Below the pieces are notes generated by a model that saw only the letters and a program-made list of their open reading frames with translations, ran no database searches and was not told the origin of the DNA. From Ciborinia camelliae (taxonomy: Eukaryota; Ascomycota; Leotiomycetes; Helotiales; Sclerotiniaceae): a stretch of 64,000 bases of DNA. Below are positions 45,079 to 58,800 of the stretch, piece after piece. The stretch is from NCBI GenBank assembly GCA_025890175.1, contig JANPYM010000012.1:1962677-2026676 (forward strand), in the 5' to 3' direction. Positions within the stretch are counted from its first letter, which is position 1. Each line of letters opens with the position of its first letter. The position numbers were made by a program, and so were the translations under genes.

Positions 45079-46803
45079 GACTCAAGCTCAATCCTTATCG
45101 ATCGTTCATGCCCTAAGCATGGTGGGAGACGGCGTCGGGGAACTGAAATCACATGGTAATGTGGATCGATTGATGGGCAACTAGAACTGGCCTCAATGGC
45201 CTGGAACTTGATCAGAGCTTTAAGGAACAATGAATGAGGAATGTCGAGGAAAGCTGATAGTTTGGCATGCAAGAGAGACTTAGAGGGAGAGAAATGATGC
45301 TATATCATCAGCCTGTGTTACGGAAGGGGGTAATGCTTCACGTAAGTGGCCGAGAGATATGGGGATCCCGAATCGTGCTCACCTGTTGTAAAGTTAGTAC
45401 CACAACCATGGCCATGGGACTTTTCACAATCTGTGGAGAGTGGGAAGTTGGAGCACGATGTATGTATGACCAATGGTTCTGGATTCTTGTGTCTCAGGCG
45501 ACAATAGGAAGCATAGGGTCGGCTGGAGCTCTAACTATCGGGATATGTCTTGATTTAATCCATTCGTCGTAGACTGTATGAAAGCTCTGCTCAATACCAA
45601 TTATCCATTTCACAAAAAGAGTCATCAAAATTGACACGCCAAGATGGTACCGCGATGTACTATTGATATGTTCTAATCTCGTGCTCGGCTTCAAAAGATG
45701 TGGAAAAAGAGACCGTTCTTACCTTTCTCAAAATAATACCAGTAACTATCACGTGACAAGCGTAGATATGAATCTTGCAATCATCCACTATCTATCCAAA
45801 AACAGTACCCATCTGCAATTCTTGAAATCAATCATGTCGACCACGGAGAAACAGAAGTGAAGATTCTCATTTTATTTCATTTCATATTTGGAAAGGAAAC
45901 AAGCTGAGCCCCAAAGCCTTTGGCACGCATCTAAATCATGTGACGACAGAAGAATGGAAAAGCTTCCGCTTCCGAGATTGCGCCGCTGTCAAATTCAATT
46001 CAAATATTACTCGTCGCGAACTAACACCTTTAAGTTAGACAAGATAGATGAACCATGCGATTTGAGACATTGCTCCTCAATATAAGGAAAGGATTAAGAT
46101 TAACCCTAAAAGATCTTGTTCCACCCAGACCCAGACCACTCATTGAAATCCATATGCTCTTGTAAGAAAATATATGATAGGATGGATGCCTACCATATAC
46201 ACGAAAACGAAGGTCTCCAAATCAACAAACGAGAATATATGTAAAATCGCCTCTTTCTTGGTCGATTTTTTTCTACGTACTATTGAAAATGGAATTGGTA
46301 GTGAGGTTATTGAATCTGCTGTAATGGTTTTTCCTGAATCGTCGTGATATGGATCTCCATAATCTGCATCTATATACCTATATATAGCAAAGACGGCGAG
46401 TTGGATTCGGGAATATGTAAGGGTTTTTTTTCTTCAGTCATGATGTGGCGATCGGGAAGGGTTGATTATATGGATATGGAAAAAATAGGGCTGGGTTAAA
46501 CTAGAGCTATAGTCTGGGTTATCAATCGCAAGGTGAAATAGAATATTCGTCCATCCCAAACCAGAAATGCCTCTCTTGTTTACATTAGCACAAGGCATAG
46601 CTTGGAATTAATGTCATCATAGATTACTCGTCAAATGTAATATGATTTTATAACTCACTGTATTCTATTCTGAAATTCTAGAATACCATCTAAATAACGC
46701 AATCGAACATATTCAACGCTTTTTTTTCCAACTCCATCCAATTTCGAATTCGGGAAATTGCAATTCCTTTAACTCCCGCTCTCCCTCTCAAATTCTCAAT
46801 CCT

Positions 46804-49800
46804 CTACTCTTCTCCACTTCCGCCTGAAGATGTATCTGTCTGCTCCTCTACACTCATCTTCCCAACCTTACTCGCTTCTCCAAATTCCTTTAACTCCCCC
46901 TTCTCAAGTACAACACACCACTCAGCTCCTCGCACCGCTTCCACTCGATGCGCAATCGTAACCACCGTACTTTGAGCCAATTCCTCTCTGATAACTTCTT
47001 GAATCTTACCCGCTGTCTCTTTATCAATACTCGCCGTCGCCTCATCCATTATGATTATACTACTCCTCCTCAACAATGCTCTCGCAAGCCCCACTAGCTG
47101 TCTTTGTCCTTGACTTAAGTTTTTCCCGCCAGAATCGACATTAGTATCGAGCGTCCAATTATGACTTAAAGCAATTTTGGAAAGAACGGATAAACATTCA
47201 TCATCGGTGTATTCATCCATAGGATCAAGGTTCATGCGCATAGTTCCAGGAAATAGCACAGGTTCTTGAGCGAGAAACGTGATGCGTTGACGTAGAGCTT
47301 GGGTTTTCACTTTAGAGATATCGATGCCGTCGATGAGGATTCGTCCCGTGCTTGGTAATGTTGTTGCGAGGAGGGAGAGAGCCAGTGTAGATTTTCCGCT
47401 GCCTGTGCGGCCGATGAGGGCGGTGGTCGAGCCGCCTTTGATGGTGAGGGAGATGTTTTTTAGGGACGGTTCGAGATGGGGAGCGTATTTCATGGTTACA
47501 TTTTCGAAGATTATATCGCCACCTAGGAGGGGCCAGTACGCTGGTGGATCGATGTCACCGGGTGACTCTTGGCCGAGATGAAGGAGTTCTACTACTCTTT
47601 CCACGGAGACGAATTCCATTTGCAGTTGACCGTATGATTGGCATAATCCCTTTGTTGATGATACAAATCGGGATGCGGCAGAAAGAACGAAAGCTGTGAG
47701 ACCTGGCGATAGATTTTGGTAGATGGCTATAACTGTCATAAGAAATGTTGATATAGCGGAAAGTATGTCGAATCGAAATTGGAGCCAAGCTTGGAGTGAC
47801 CAATAGAAGTGATCCATTTTTTGGAATATATCCGTCACTTCGATAACTCGATCTTGGAAACGACGTTGTGCACAGAATGCACGTATCGTACCGAGTCCTT
47901 CGGTAAGCAAACCGAAGTTTGATATTAATGGAGTTAAAGAGACCATTTCGAGACGGCGCAAACTTTGTGATGTAGGCAGGAATCGGATATATATCAATAC
48001 AATTGTGATGACTAGTACAACGGCAAAAGCCAAGAAGGTTGGGGTTAGCGATCCCATAACTAGAATAGATGTAAACCACAAAATAATCAAATGTGCAAAC
48101 GATGTAAAGTGCGAGCTCAGGTTTCCGTCGATCACGGTGATGTCTGATGTCATTCGATTCATCAAGCGCCCTGCAGGCGTCACATCATAAAAGCGGAATG
48201 TAGCATGGGCTACACTCGTCATGACCCTTTCAAAAATGATTTTGCCAGCCGTATAAACCATTAGCTGTGAAGAGGCCACGAAAAGTATGTGAGTAACAGA
48301 TTGAGCAAGGGTAAGGAGGAAAAGTCCGAGTAACCATGGCTGAATGTTGGTTTCCGGAGAAGGGAGTCGACTCAAGGGATCTCTGGATGGATTTTGTGGT
48401 CCTTCGTATGCTTCTCCCCAGGCCTTGAGAAACCATGTTTCGGCAATATCGAGTAGTCGATAAACAGTTAGGAACACTAAAATTAGAGCCCAATAGCTCA
48501 ACTTTCCTGCTTTTATATATTCCCAGTACACTGAAGCTTTAATACCACCATGCTCTCGATGTTCATCTTCCATGAATTTCTCAGGTATTGCTGCAGCCGT
48601 TTGATCTTCGTCTTCTTTTTGCTCCTCCGTGGCAGAGTCCGACGAATTTACTGAGTGTAGCAACTCAGACGGAATGGATTCGGGGTCAAATGTTTTTGCT
48701 GTCCCGTTTGTTATTCTGATAATTTGCTGTGCCATTCCTTGACATAAATCTGTACGATGAGTCACCAGTATGATAGTTCTTCCTTCCGCTAACGAACCAG
48801 TCAGGCATTTACTCACGACTGACTCCGCTGTGTGGTGATCAAGTGCGGAAAGAGGATCGTCAAGAAACAGTATTTTCGCATTGGAGTAAATTGCTCGTGC
48901 CAGTGCGACACGAGCCCTTTGTCCACCAGACAACCCAATTCCATTCTCACCAATCAAAGATAGATCACCATTCTTAAAATTTACCATGTCTGGAATCAAA
49001 GCGCAGGCTTCTAAGACTTGTTTGTATCGGCTTTCTTGATACGGGGCAGAGAATAAAATGTTGTCTCTAATGCTCATGCTTTGAAGCCATGGTGTTTGTG
49101 CACAATAGCCCACCATCTCATCGACCGGCTTGTATATGCCACTGAGATGGTCGAGCTCACCAAGTAAAGCTTGTAGTAGAGCTGTCTTTCCGGAGGCTAC
49201 TTCACCATAAATGAGTGATAATCCCGAAGGGAATGAGATTGTAATGTTTTGAAGGACAGGGTCCAGAGCTCCAGGCCAAGCAAATGAGGCATCATTCATC
49301 TGAAGTCGGTCATCCAATGTATGATTTGCCGCTGATTCTGGTTTGTCCGGCTCTTTCATGAAGTCTTCTATGCGTCCCATTGCTATCTGGGCGTTAAGTA
49401 GAGTTGTGACAAGGTCTGGCACACGATATAATCCCGCTTCAACCATTAAAAATAGTTGAAGAGCAGGAAAAGCTACGTCAACACGTAATGGCTGACCTGC
49501 CCAGACGCAGTAGGCCCAGAAAGCTATGACAGGAAACATTCCACCTGAGAACATGTAGACGAAAGACATGAGAGCGGACCATGTCTTAGTAATTATGCGT
49601 AGCCACAATTCGCGCCGTCTTGCTTCCATAATGTGGGCAAGCCAAATATCTTGCCAACCATACCAACGCAAGTGTCTACAAACAATTAATCAACCAAACT
49701 GAATTTTAACCACCTATAATCCTTATGCGGGTGAAATAACGTACCTGATTGACTCAACGAGCTGTGTAATTTTGTGGAGTTTAGTATCGGAGGCCTTCCT

Positions 49801-51658
49801 TCGTTGTCTTTCATAATACAAAACAGCCTTCAACACCAAAATATTAAGAGCCTGACCGATCAAAACAGCTATAACTCCAATAAAACACGGCCATCCAAGA
49901 AGCCTCCAAACGGCAATAATAGAAAGAATTAATCTAAGTGGTTGCGTAATATAATCGGCAAAGTCCCAGAACCTTTTTTACATGTTAGCAGGGCAAGCAA
50001 ATAGTCTTCAGAATCAATTCTTACCGTTGAGCGACTTCATAAGCGTCTCCTCTGTGGAAGTTGTTAGTGGAATTGTTGAAGCGTTTAGAAGAGGGATCTA
50101 ACCTCATCAAATTTAGAATTTTGCCCATTGTGGCAGGTTCTTTTGGCTTCTTAGGTTCTTTTTTTTGTAAACCACAGCAAGAAAGAAATGGTTTCACAAT
50201 AGTATTGAGTCCCTTCTTCCACCACGACAACGAACTGGTTGAATCATCAGAAACACTACCATTTATTCCATTAGTTCCCCCATTAGCATGTTCATCCTCT
50301 TTAGGCTTTGTGCTTATGCTAACTGTTTTTCTTGACAATGATTTCTCGAAAAGCATGGTAATGAGTACTCCTCGGGATCTTTCGTAAGAACGTCTGCCAT
50401 ACCAAATTGCAAACACATCACATTGAGCAGATATCAATCGGATGACAAGGGCGATTAGAGAGTAGGTCAATGTGGCTTGCTTTGGGGCTAGTGGATTCTC
50501 CATGCTGGCGAGTATTTTCTGCAGTAGCAAAGGTGCAGCAATATCTTTAAAAAAACATCAATGATTAGCTTTACGACCCCGAAAGAATTGTAAGGTGCTT
50601 ACCTGCTACTGATTCATAAATACCCAAAGAACTGAGTATAACAAGATCGATACCTGTGACGTGGATAAGTCTTTTGAGTACCGAACCACTCGTATCTCTA
50701 AATCTCTCATGCAATACCTTGTGTTGAAATTGATAGCTTAGGCTCCAAACATTTTCTTCATTCAGCTGTTTAGACTTTCCCATTGACATGAGAGGTGACA
50801 TCCAAGACACGCTCATGAATTGCCATAGAGTGAGGTTATCCTCTGGACTTCGAAGCGAATCGCTCGGTGTACTGAAGACTGGACTGATGCGGTCGTTACC
50901 GAAAGATGGATCACGTATGGGCATCTGCAGAATGATGATCATTGCTGCAATGGAAGCCACCCAGGAAAGTACCAAGGGACTGTCCTTCGGACTCAAAATT
51001 GAAAATATATCAAGCAAAACAAAGTACTGCGAGACAAAAATGCTGATGTAGAGCACGAGCAAAGATTTTGGTGTCTTCACTGGCTGAAGAATGGCAAGGA
51101 GGAGACATGCCACTGCCCAGGAAATTGTAGGAAATATCATCATTAAGTGGAAGTTTCGGGGTAGGTGAAGATTAGGAAAAATTATCGATGATAGCTGTAG
51201 TAATGTCCCCAAAATTGATACACCCAATAAACACAATGTCATGGGAGTGAACGTGTTCAGAGGGCGTCTATTTTCAAGCTCTCCAGACTTCTCCTCTGGC
51301 TCTTCCACAAATGGTCGAAGCCATAACGGCAATAAACGACGTATTGGTAGTAATTGTATCAGAAGCTGAAGAATAATTAAGACCCCAACGACCGCTGGGA
51401 TACCGGCTATGAATGGTATGAAGCAGGTCTCAAATTTTGCGTTCACGGGGTCCTTGATTTTGTATCAGCTGAAATGAATTGGAAATGGAAAGAGTGAAGC
51501 CATACCCAAACCTGACTACATTGATAATTGTCGCTTTTCAAACCAAAATCAAAGGGGTGGCTGGTGCCTTCTTGAACATTAAGTGCAGCCATCGGATCAG
51601 GCTCTAGGACGAATTGTGTCATCATCGTCCCGAAACTGCTCTTCAAAAGGCTTTCCAT
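46804..51658 (-). CDS. ABC transporter, ABCC (MRP) type, full length
   Basis: ATP-driven exporter of conjugates, pigments or toxins. Six exons: 51658-51506, 51452-50603, 50544-50103, 50051-50025, 49972-49745 and 49675-46804, giving 1,523 residues; one exon is only 27 bp. The order is an N-terminal set of helices (TMD0-like), TMD1, NBD1, TMD2, NBD2. NBD1 has Walker A GEVASGKT (about 725), where the usual second Gly is Ala, signature LSGGQRARVALARA (about 816) and Walker B LFLDDPLSALD with Asp in place of the catalytic Glu. NBD2 has canonical GRTGSGKST (about 1323), signature LSQGQRQLVGLARA and MDEATASID. This asymmetry is normal for ABCC proteins. Substrate and membrane (plasma membrane or vacuole) cannot be told. 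Confidence 0.93.
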
Positions 51659-53154
51659 TTTCTTACAAGCAAGAGAAAAGGAAGTGAACGGAGAGACACA
51701 ATGCTGATACCATTTGCAAAGGTGGAGATATACTTCCGGTAAAAATGATGTTGGTATCTGATGTCTTCCTGGAAATAATATATGTATGCGAGGTTGGTTG
51801 GTTGGCTTATCAAGGTTCTCCAGTTTCCGGCTAGATTATTTCATATTTCAAAGTACCGGTATTTCATATAGAGGGCTCCACTAAATTGACGTATCAGATC
51901 GGAAAAGTGGATGTTTATTTACTATAACGGGTTTAGCTCCATTAAGGATAAGCTTTTTCATGATGTGATTCGTTTAAATTTCTCAAAATAACCCAAATAG
52001 GATATCATAGTTTTCGGTGAAGAGTGGCAAATTGAGCGGTGAACAATTTTTTGGACGACATGCAGCATCAGGTTTACTGATATCCAATCCATTCACCGAC
52101 CACACATATTGTGGAAAAGCCCTTAAATGAATCAATCGTATGGAAAACACGAAACAGTACTTCGAAATGCGGGAAATTGTAAGAGAAATCACCATCTCGG
52201 AGGTTAGGCGCTATGAATAGCTCTGGGTGGGACAATGCCAGCAACGTTCGGGAACCTGCAGCTTCAGTCAACATCCATTTCACCACTCAGAGTCTCTGTG
52301 AGTCACCTGGCCGTGAATCATATCAGCATCTGCTATCAATTCCTGGCAGAGGTGGTGATTTACGTCACTTCTGATTCCTGACTGTTAAGGCGGTTTGAAA
52401 AAGAGAATGACAGTGGGCGCCTCGTACGAATTGGTTCCCAATCTTGACGATACCTAGGTACCTTAATCCAACTGCCTTGATTTCCTGTTGAGTGGCATGT
52501 TTTGTGATGAACTTCCATTTCCGCAACTGGTCGAAATCTCTTCCATAGGTCGCGCGCGGCAACGGCTGTATGCCTCCTAGAGTTCAATAGTATCAAAATT
52601 CTTCACGAGCTTGACCAAATAAATGCGTGTTAGGGTTATGTTTGGAAGCATTTTACCATATTTGGTACACTTGACTTGCAAGTCTCTCCGCAGAAACCTG
52701 GTAACTGGTTACGTCTTCCCGAATCCCAACTAGGCAAAGATCATTTTCTGCCCAAGGTCTGGACGAAGTACCATCTTGACAGCGGCTATGACTTTAGTTC
52801 AGCATCGAAGATCTTCACGGCATTCAAATTGCACAATCATGTTGATTATTTGACACATCGTTCTTCACTAGTTCTAAAAGAGAAAGAGAGTGTTGTGTGT
52901 CCTAGCATTCCTCCATCATCCAGGTACATTCTTCACCGATGCCAGTGCCAATTTTTGCATTCCTTATTCTACCCAACCTTTTCTGTCGCAAATACGCGTT
53001 TAGCTCTTTGAAAATGTTCTTTTCATTTGAGCGCGTCAAATATTGGAAGGAAGAAATCGAGAGTCAATTTTAGTAATTGAACTCGGTTTTGCAGATATAC
53101 ATAGCTAATATCGCTCTTGGCCCTCTTGGCCATCAACTTTTATGAACGTGTTAA
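51659..53154. other. Intergenic stretch with no supported gene
   Basis: Holds the promoter of the ABC transporter (the first 150 bases above 51658) and AT-rich sequence further on. Short frames on both strands lack motifs and start codons in context. Confidence 0.5.
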
Positions 53155-54713
53155 ATGCTTGATAAACTCATTAGAATGCACGTTCAACTCTTGGCAGCAA
53201 TCATGAAACTTCGAATGCCACGACAATTCCCATACAATAACTTCAACGTCAAAGGCCTAGTTCTACTTTGCCTACTTGGAATCTTATGGATATATACATC
53301 TATATCATATCTGGATCACTTGGGCTTCCAAATACCATCTCTGAAACCCACCACGGATTATGAAATCCAAAAAACACTCTTGTCGCTCGCCATTTCATCC
53401 AAGTTCCTGTTCCTGAATATGACTTCGGGGAGATGGGAAGAAGAACTCAAATTCTTACAAGATGGCTGTTGCAAATCGATAGAGAGGGTAATCTAACTAA
53501 CACAAAAGCATATTCAGAGTATGTGTTGTTGGTAGAAAAAACCATCACTTCGCTTTTCCCATTCATAAATATCAAGGATGGATGGTCATGCCAAAATCCT
53601 AAGTCATTCACGAATCTTAGAAGATCATTCATTCCAGGATCCCGTGGTATCGTGATACCCACTGGCAAAAAGACTTTCCGCTATACATGTCATCTCATCC
53701 TCAACCTTCGCTCAATTCTCAAATCAACATTGCCTATACAAATAATATACGCCGGAGATCTAGATCTTCCACTTGCATATCGATCTGCTCTTATGTCCCG
53801 TGTATCCAGTTTGAACATTCCATCTATCGAATTCTTGGATATCACAAAAGTCTTTGACGATAAGATACTCCAGTTATAGGATGGAATGGGTAAATGGGCC
53901 ATCAAACCCTTTGCTCTTCTCGCTTCAACCTTTGAAGAAGTTATTTTAATTGACAGTGATGCCTTCTTTCTCCAACCCCCAGAAGTCATCTTGGATACTC
54001 ATTCTGGATACCACAACACCGGCACGTTATTTTTCCACGATAGATTGACTGGAAAAGATGCATATAGATACTGCCATGATTTTTGGCGATGGCAAATGAT
54101 GGGGCACCGTCCCAGCTCCACATTTACAAAATCAAGAGTAATGAAAGAAAACTATGGACAAGAGCAAGAGTCTGGTGTCGTAGTACCGAACAAGGGGAAG
54201 CTGGGAGTTTTGATGGGATTGCTGCATGCTTGTTGGCAAAACACATATGCCGTGAGGGAACTCATCACATATCAGAATACACATGGGGATAAAGAAACTT
54301 TTTGGTTGGGTATGGAGTTAAGTGGTGTGGAATATAGTTTTGCGGAACATTATGGGGGGATTATTGGAGACAGGGTTAATGATACGGTGACGCCGGTGAG
54401 GGAGAAGTTGTGCGGGAGTGTCATTGCGCATGTGGATGAGAGGGAGAGACTCCTGTGGTTTAATGGGGGGTTGGTTAGGAGGAAGGATGATTCGGAGGGG
54501 AGGAGGGCTTTTATGGATGTTAGGGGAGAAGCTGTGGGGTTGTGGGCATTAGATGGAAAGTGGAGGTGGAATAGTGAGGGGAATAGATGGAATATGGCGT
54601 GTATGGAAGGAGGGGCGGTGAAGGAGTTGAGTGAAGATGAGAGACAAGTTATTGAGGGGAGTGTAGAGGGGGCTAAGGAGGTGGATGAGAGATTTGAAAA
54701 TTTGATAATTTGA
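53155..54713 (+). pseudogene. Broken MNN1-type alpha-1,3-mannosyltransferase
   Basis: Relic, or wrongly sequenced copy, of a Golgi type II mannosyltransferase of the MNN1 family. From the ATG at 53155 one frame gives a short cytosolic tail and a membrane anchor (GLVLLCLLGILWIYTSIS). Family-like sequence then continues in a different frame (EYDFGEMGRRTQILTRWLLQ) to YAGDLDLPLAYRSAL and FLDITKVFDD, where a TAG at 53877-53879 breaks it. The same frame resumes at once with GKWAIKPFALLASTF, the metal-binding DSD motif in VILIDSDAFFLQPPE, GYHNTGTLFFHDR and the C-terminal domain to 54713. No intron consensus explains either break: one frameshift between about 53361 and 53412, and one stop codon. Family by motif; pseudogene status inferred. 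Confidence 0.8.
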
Positions 54714-55804
54714 TGGGGTTGCTGGAGAAAAAAGAATGATATGAGAGTTGAGTTACAAAAGTGTTCTGGCGCCAAAGAGGGATGACTGGGATGCTTGAAA
54801 ATCCAACATTGTTTGCGGCCGAAGTTAATAAATCAAAGGAAATAGTTCTACCCCCCACATTATTGAATGAAAATCTGCAGTAACCTTAATCGTAAACACT
54901 TCCGATTTTGGTTGTCGATTTGCGGTTTACTTGCGATTGGATAGTTGTATGGGTGGTAATTTTGCAATCGCATGCAATGAACAACTTTTGGCCAGACTGG
55001 GAGGGTGGTAATGCAGAAAGATGGCAAATGAAAACCTGCTACGTTGATGTTTTTAATGCCTGAGTTGTATTGCGGCTGAAGAATATCTCGAGTTTCCCGC
55101 CCAGTAGGCTAAATACATCCATACCCTTGACATTTTCTAGCAATCAAATTGTGCCACATGAAATGCTCGACTCGCTCCGAGGAACTTTGACCCGATCACG
55201 TGGTAGCTCGGGGATCTCGAAGTGAAGATTCTCATTTTAATCCGCACAATTGTCCCTGGTCTCAACATCAGGATATTCATCAACCAAGAACAATTGCATT
55301 TTAGTTGGTACCACACATCAAGCACCATGGAAGTTCACAGTCTATTTCGCATTCGGGATGAGAGTTCTGAGATACAGGGGCCTGGGGATTACGTTCTTCA
55401 ATCAACACGCAATTTGTCGGTTTCAACGGCTAAATACAAAGCTGGCAGCTTCTTACTGCACCTGCATGATCCGCACACTATATTGCGGCACGGCGCGTGG
55501 AGATAGGTCTGTTAGCCTCATTATGATCTCAGGTGATTGTAATGGTGGGAACAAGGTTCGTGCAATGGATGGTTGACTGCGTAGATATACCCCTCATACC
55601 ATTTATGAGTCTTTAAATCTTTTCATCCGCTTGTTACTTTCTTCTTGCGACAACAGCTGTTTTTTCTGGTGCTTTTCTTCTTAGTTTACATATAGCTTTT
55701 ATCAATCAGGCTTCTCATCCATTTTTAGCTGGGCGGCGCTTCTTGGAATAATCTCTGTCAATTGGATCCAGCCTTGTCACATTCAATAAATAATCACTGG
55801 AAAA
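54714..55804. other. Intergenic stretch before the ankyrin gene
   Basis: About 1.1 kb. Short frames on the plus strand near 55222-55576 have no recognisable product. The last 200 bases, pyrimidine-rich, with AATAAATAATCACTGG just ahead of the ATG, would be the promoter and leader of the ankyrin gene. Confidence 0.5.
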
Positions 55805-58800
55805 ATGCAGCCTTTAATCTTCCTGCTGTTGCTTTTAGCCTCACAAGCCGGCGCAGATGGCACGGATGTCACCAACAATTTGTTCTCTGATCTTGGACCG
55901 TAAGTACAGATAACCATCGCTACATTAATAGCCTGGATGTTGGAGCATAAAGTTTTGTTGCTGATAAATTATCAGGCTCTTGGCATTATTCGGTGATACT
56001 TTTGCGCAACAATTTTTGAGAGAATCTTTCACATGGCTTGACCACATCATTTTTGCCATGGCTCCATTAGGCATTATTACTGCCATCATAGGTGCAATTC
56101 GTGTTGGTGGGCCGCCATTTCTGAGAGCTGTAATTGGACGCGCTCGAGAAAATAGAGCTTCTGCAGAGCTTGATTTCATGTCTTCCACGTCACATGAAGT
56201 TTCTGAGCTATGGAACGGAGACGGCATAGTCCGGACGATGGGTAAAGGAAAGGTCAAACAAATCCTCTTTCTAGAGGGCTGTGGGGATGATAAGAATCTA
56301 GGCCTTTATACCTCGTCTCATGCTGAAACGGATGGTTTGATGAAACGAAAAGGTTTGTCTTGAATCCCGTGTCTTCCTCTGAATATGAATTGACGCACTT
56401 ACCCTTTCATAAGCATACAATGGGCCACTCGTCGAAGAACTAAAATTCTGGAAAGTCACGGGGAAAGACAATTCGGAAGACGTCGATTTGGCAAACAACA
56501 AGGCGGAAAGTGGTGATACCCAAAGAGATAAACGTAAAAGTCGTGACTTAGATCGAGGTCCCAACATCTCTCTCAATCTCCACCGAAAGCAGAAAATAAG
56601 TGAATTAGGAATTGCGGCTATTTTGGGGATTATTTTGCAATCAGGTGTGATTATATTTTCCGGCTTTGTCGCATACGATGATCGATTCGGAAATATGGTT
56701 GGCGGAAGTCCAAGTCCGTATGCCTTTCCAGTTCTCACTGCTGGAACTGTTATTCTAACACTAGGGATGTGGCTTTGTGCATTTGTCATTGGGCAAAGCA
56801 CCGATGAATTTGTTTGGGAAATGATTCCTTGGTCTGAAAAAGACATAGAAAAAAACGCAATTAAGGTCACACCTGAGAAGATTAAAACCGGATTTATCGT
56901 TTTGTGGCTTCAAAAAAAGGTTGTAGTAAGTGATCAAAGCTTTGATTCTTATATTTTAATGGCGAAGGACAAGGAAGCTATCCTTACATCCCGCCGCAGA
57001 GATAATTCTGCCTTAAATGGCTACAAGCCAAACACGGCTTCGGAAGCTTCTACAGCACAATCTCTTCGATCATCACAATCAAGACCAACCGAAAGGTCAT
57101 CTCTACTACCTTGGCTCAATATCCTTTGTTTGTTCGGAACATTTTCCGGGATCGTTGGATTCATCTTGCAATTTGAAGGTTTCCGCGGAATTAGCTGGGC
57201 ATGTTCGATCGCACAACTTGTTGCCACCCTGATAATGACTGTTGTGCGAGCCTTAGTACGTCGAGGCATGCTGGATAAACCTATTGCTGTGAGAATACCA
57301 CCGGAATACGACGAGATGGACTGGCTTGCGCTTAGGATTGGATACAACGACAATTATCTGAATAAATTGAGCACATTGGATGTCCAATCTGAGTCTCGAC
57401 CTTGCTCCGTATGTGGCACGGTCGATAAACACGCATGCACCCCACCTTTCTGGAAGGTTTGCAATGAAATAAATCCACCCCCGGAAGAAAATATCGGATG
57501 GAAGGTGCAAAACGTTGAAGGCGACTCAAAGGCACAAGACGTGGTAAACATACGGACACGTCTCCGAGTGCTCACCACTGACGACTGGTCGGATCCGACA
57601 ATAAAAGTTTATGCTGCCTCTGTCGCAACAGCAATTGAGAAGGTCATGGGAATATTCCAAGAATGGCAGGGAAGTGCCTTTAGTTGGCTCATCGACGTGC
57701 ATGTTAATAACAGTCCAACCTGTGCGACTGCAAAGGTAAAACTTGTGGCAAATAACCTGGAGGGAAACTCCTGGAAAGTCTCTGTGCTGCAAATTGAATC
57801 AATAATCTCCCTATGGTTGAATAATGTTCGTAACCACCAAAATATACGCTCTTTTCAAAGGGTTATTGGTCCTTTTGATTCTAACCTGAAGAAGAACTTG
57901 ACCTGGTGGGCTGGATTTGGGGATATTGGAGTTCTTGATCCGTTCAACTGGGATGATGAGCCAGGAGATACTCTCAGCCTAGGCTTGAGCCCCAAGTTCT
58001 CCCCACTGTATGCAATGACTGCCGATGGTCCAATAGAGAAATTTCTAGCCCAGCACATTTTCTCCACATTCATGTGGGCGATTGCAGGCTCCTTGCCAAC
58101 CGTCTCCAGGAGGAGCAGGTACGAATTCAAAACTGAAGTTACCTTTCCCGATTTAGAAGCTCACACTCCAGATTGGAAATCTCTACGACTGACCAACAAT
58201 AAAATCAAACAAATGATCAAAGCTGTTGAGTTGAATGGGTTGGGATCACTGGAGGATTCCAATTTACTCATCATACCACCACTTAGCTATTTTGACAAGC
58301 TTCCTAATGAGGATATACTCGACGAAGTGGAGAAAAATATCCCCAAGGATGAATTACTGCAGCTGGAGCGGTCTTGTGATACCTACAAAAAGTTACTCGA
58401 TCTTTGTATAGGTTTAACCTTCAATACAATATTTGTCCATAAAGCTGTCAGCACAACCGTCAGTTTTCTTGTTACCGCTACTTCCGCTGCAGTGGCCGAG
58501 GAGTATATGTCCAACAAATACAAAGAGGTGCTTAAAGAGAGCAAACAGGATTTAATTAAAATCCTGAAAGATAATTATCGTCATTGTTTAATTGTTTTAA
58601 AACAGCTTTACACTGAGCAAGGTCGCCCCAAAAGCTTCAAGGACGCGTTCTTGCTGGATAATGATGGTGCTGATGACCTACCATTGACAGAACAGAAGAG
58701 ACTTACCATTGAGGCTGAAATGGGACACACAAGTCTACATCGAAAAATCATTGCAAACGAAAACTTTGAAATCGATGGAGAACTCGAGAAACTTTTGTAT

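Larger units (their letters stand above)
42938..46803. other. Long intergenic stretch with pentanucleotide arrays
   Basis: No firm gene over 3.9 kb apart from the small frame at 44824-45078. The first 1.2 kb downstream of the methyltransferase is crowded with short pentamer arrays: TTTGG at 42942-42976, ATGAA at 43065-43088, GGCGA at 43413-43448 and GATGA at 44064-44092. The rest is ordinary AT-rich sequence; the final 100 bases are the 3' flank of the ABC transporter. Confidence 0.6.

Noticed and set aside
47555..48079. Minus-strand alternative frame in the ABC transporter
   Set aside because: Out-of-frame shadow of exon 6, which carries clear NBD and TMD motifs in its own frame.
53850..53885. 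An intron removing the TAG in the mannosyltransferase
   Set aside because: Acceptor-like TTATAG is present, but every donor gives an intron too short or deletes conserved family sequence.
54350..54775. Minus-strand frame rich in Ser, Pro and Phe
   Set aside because: Antisense to the C-terminal part of the mannosyltransferase relic.
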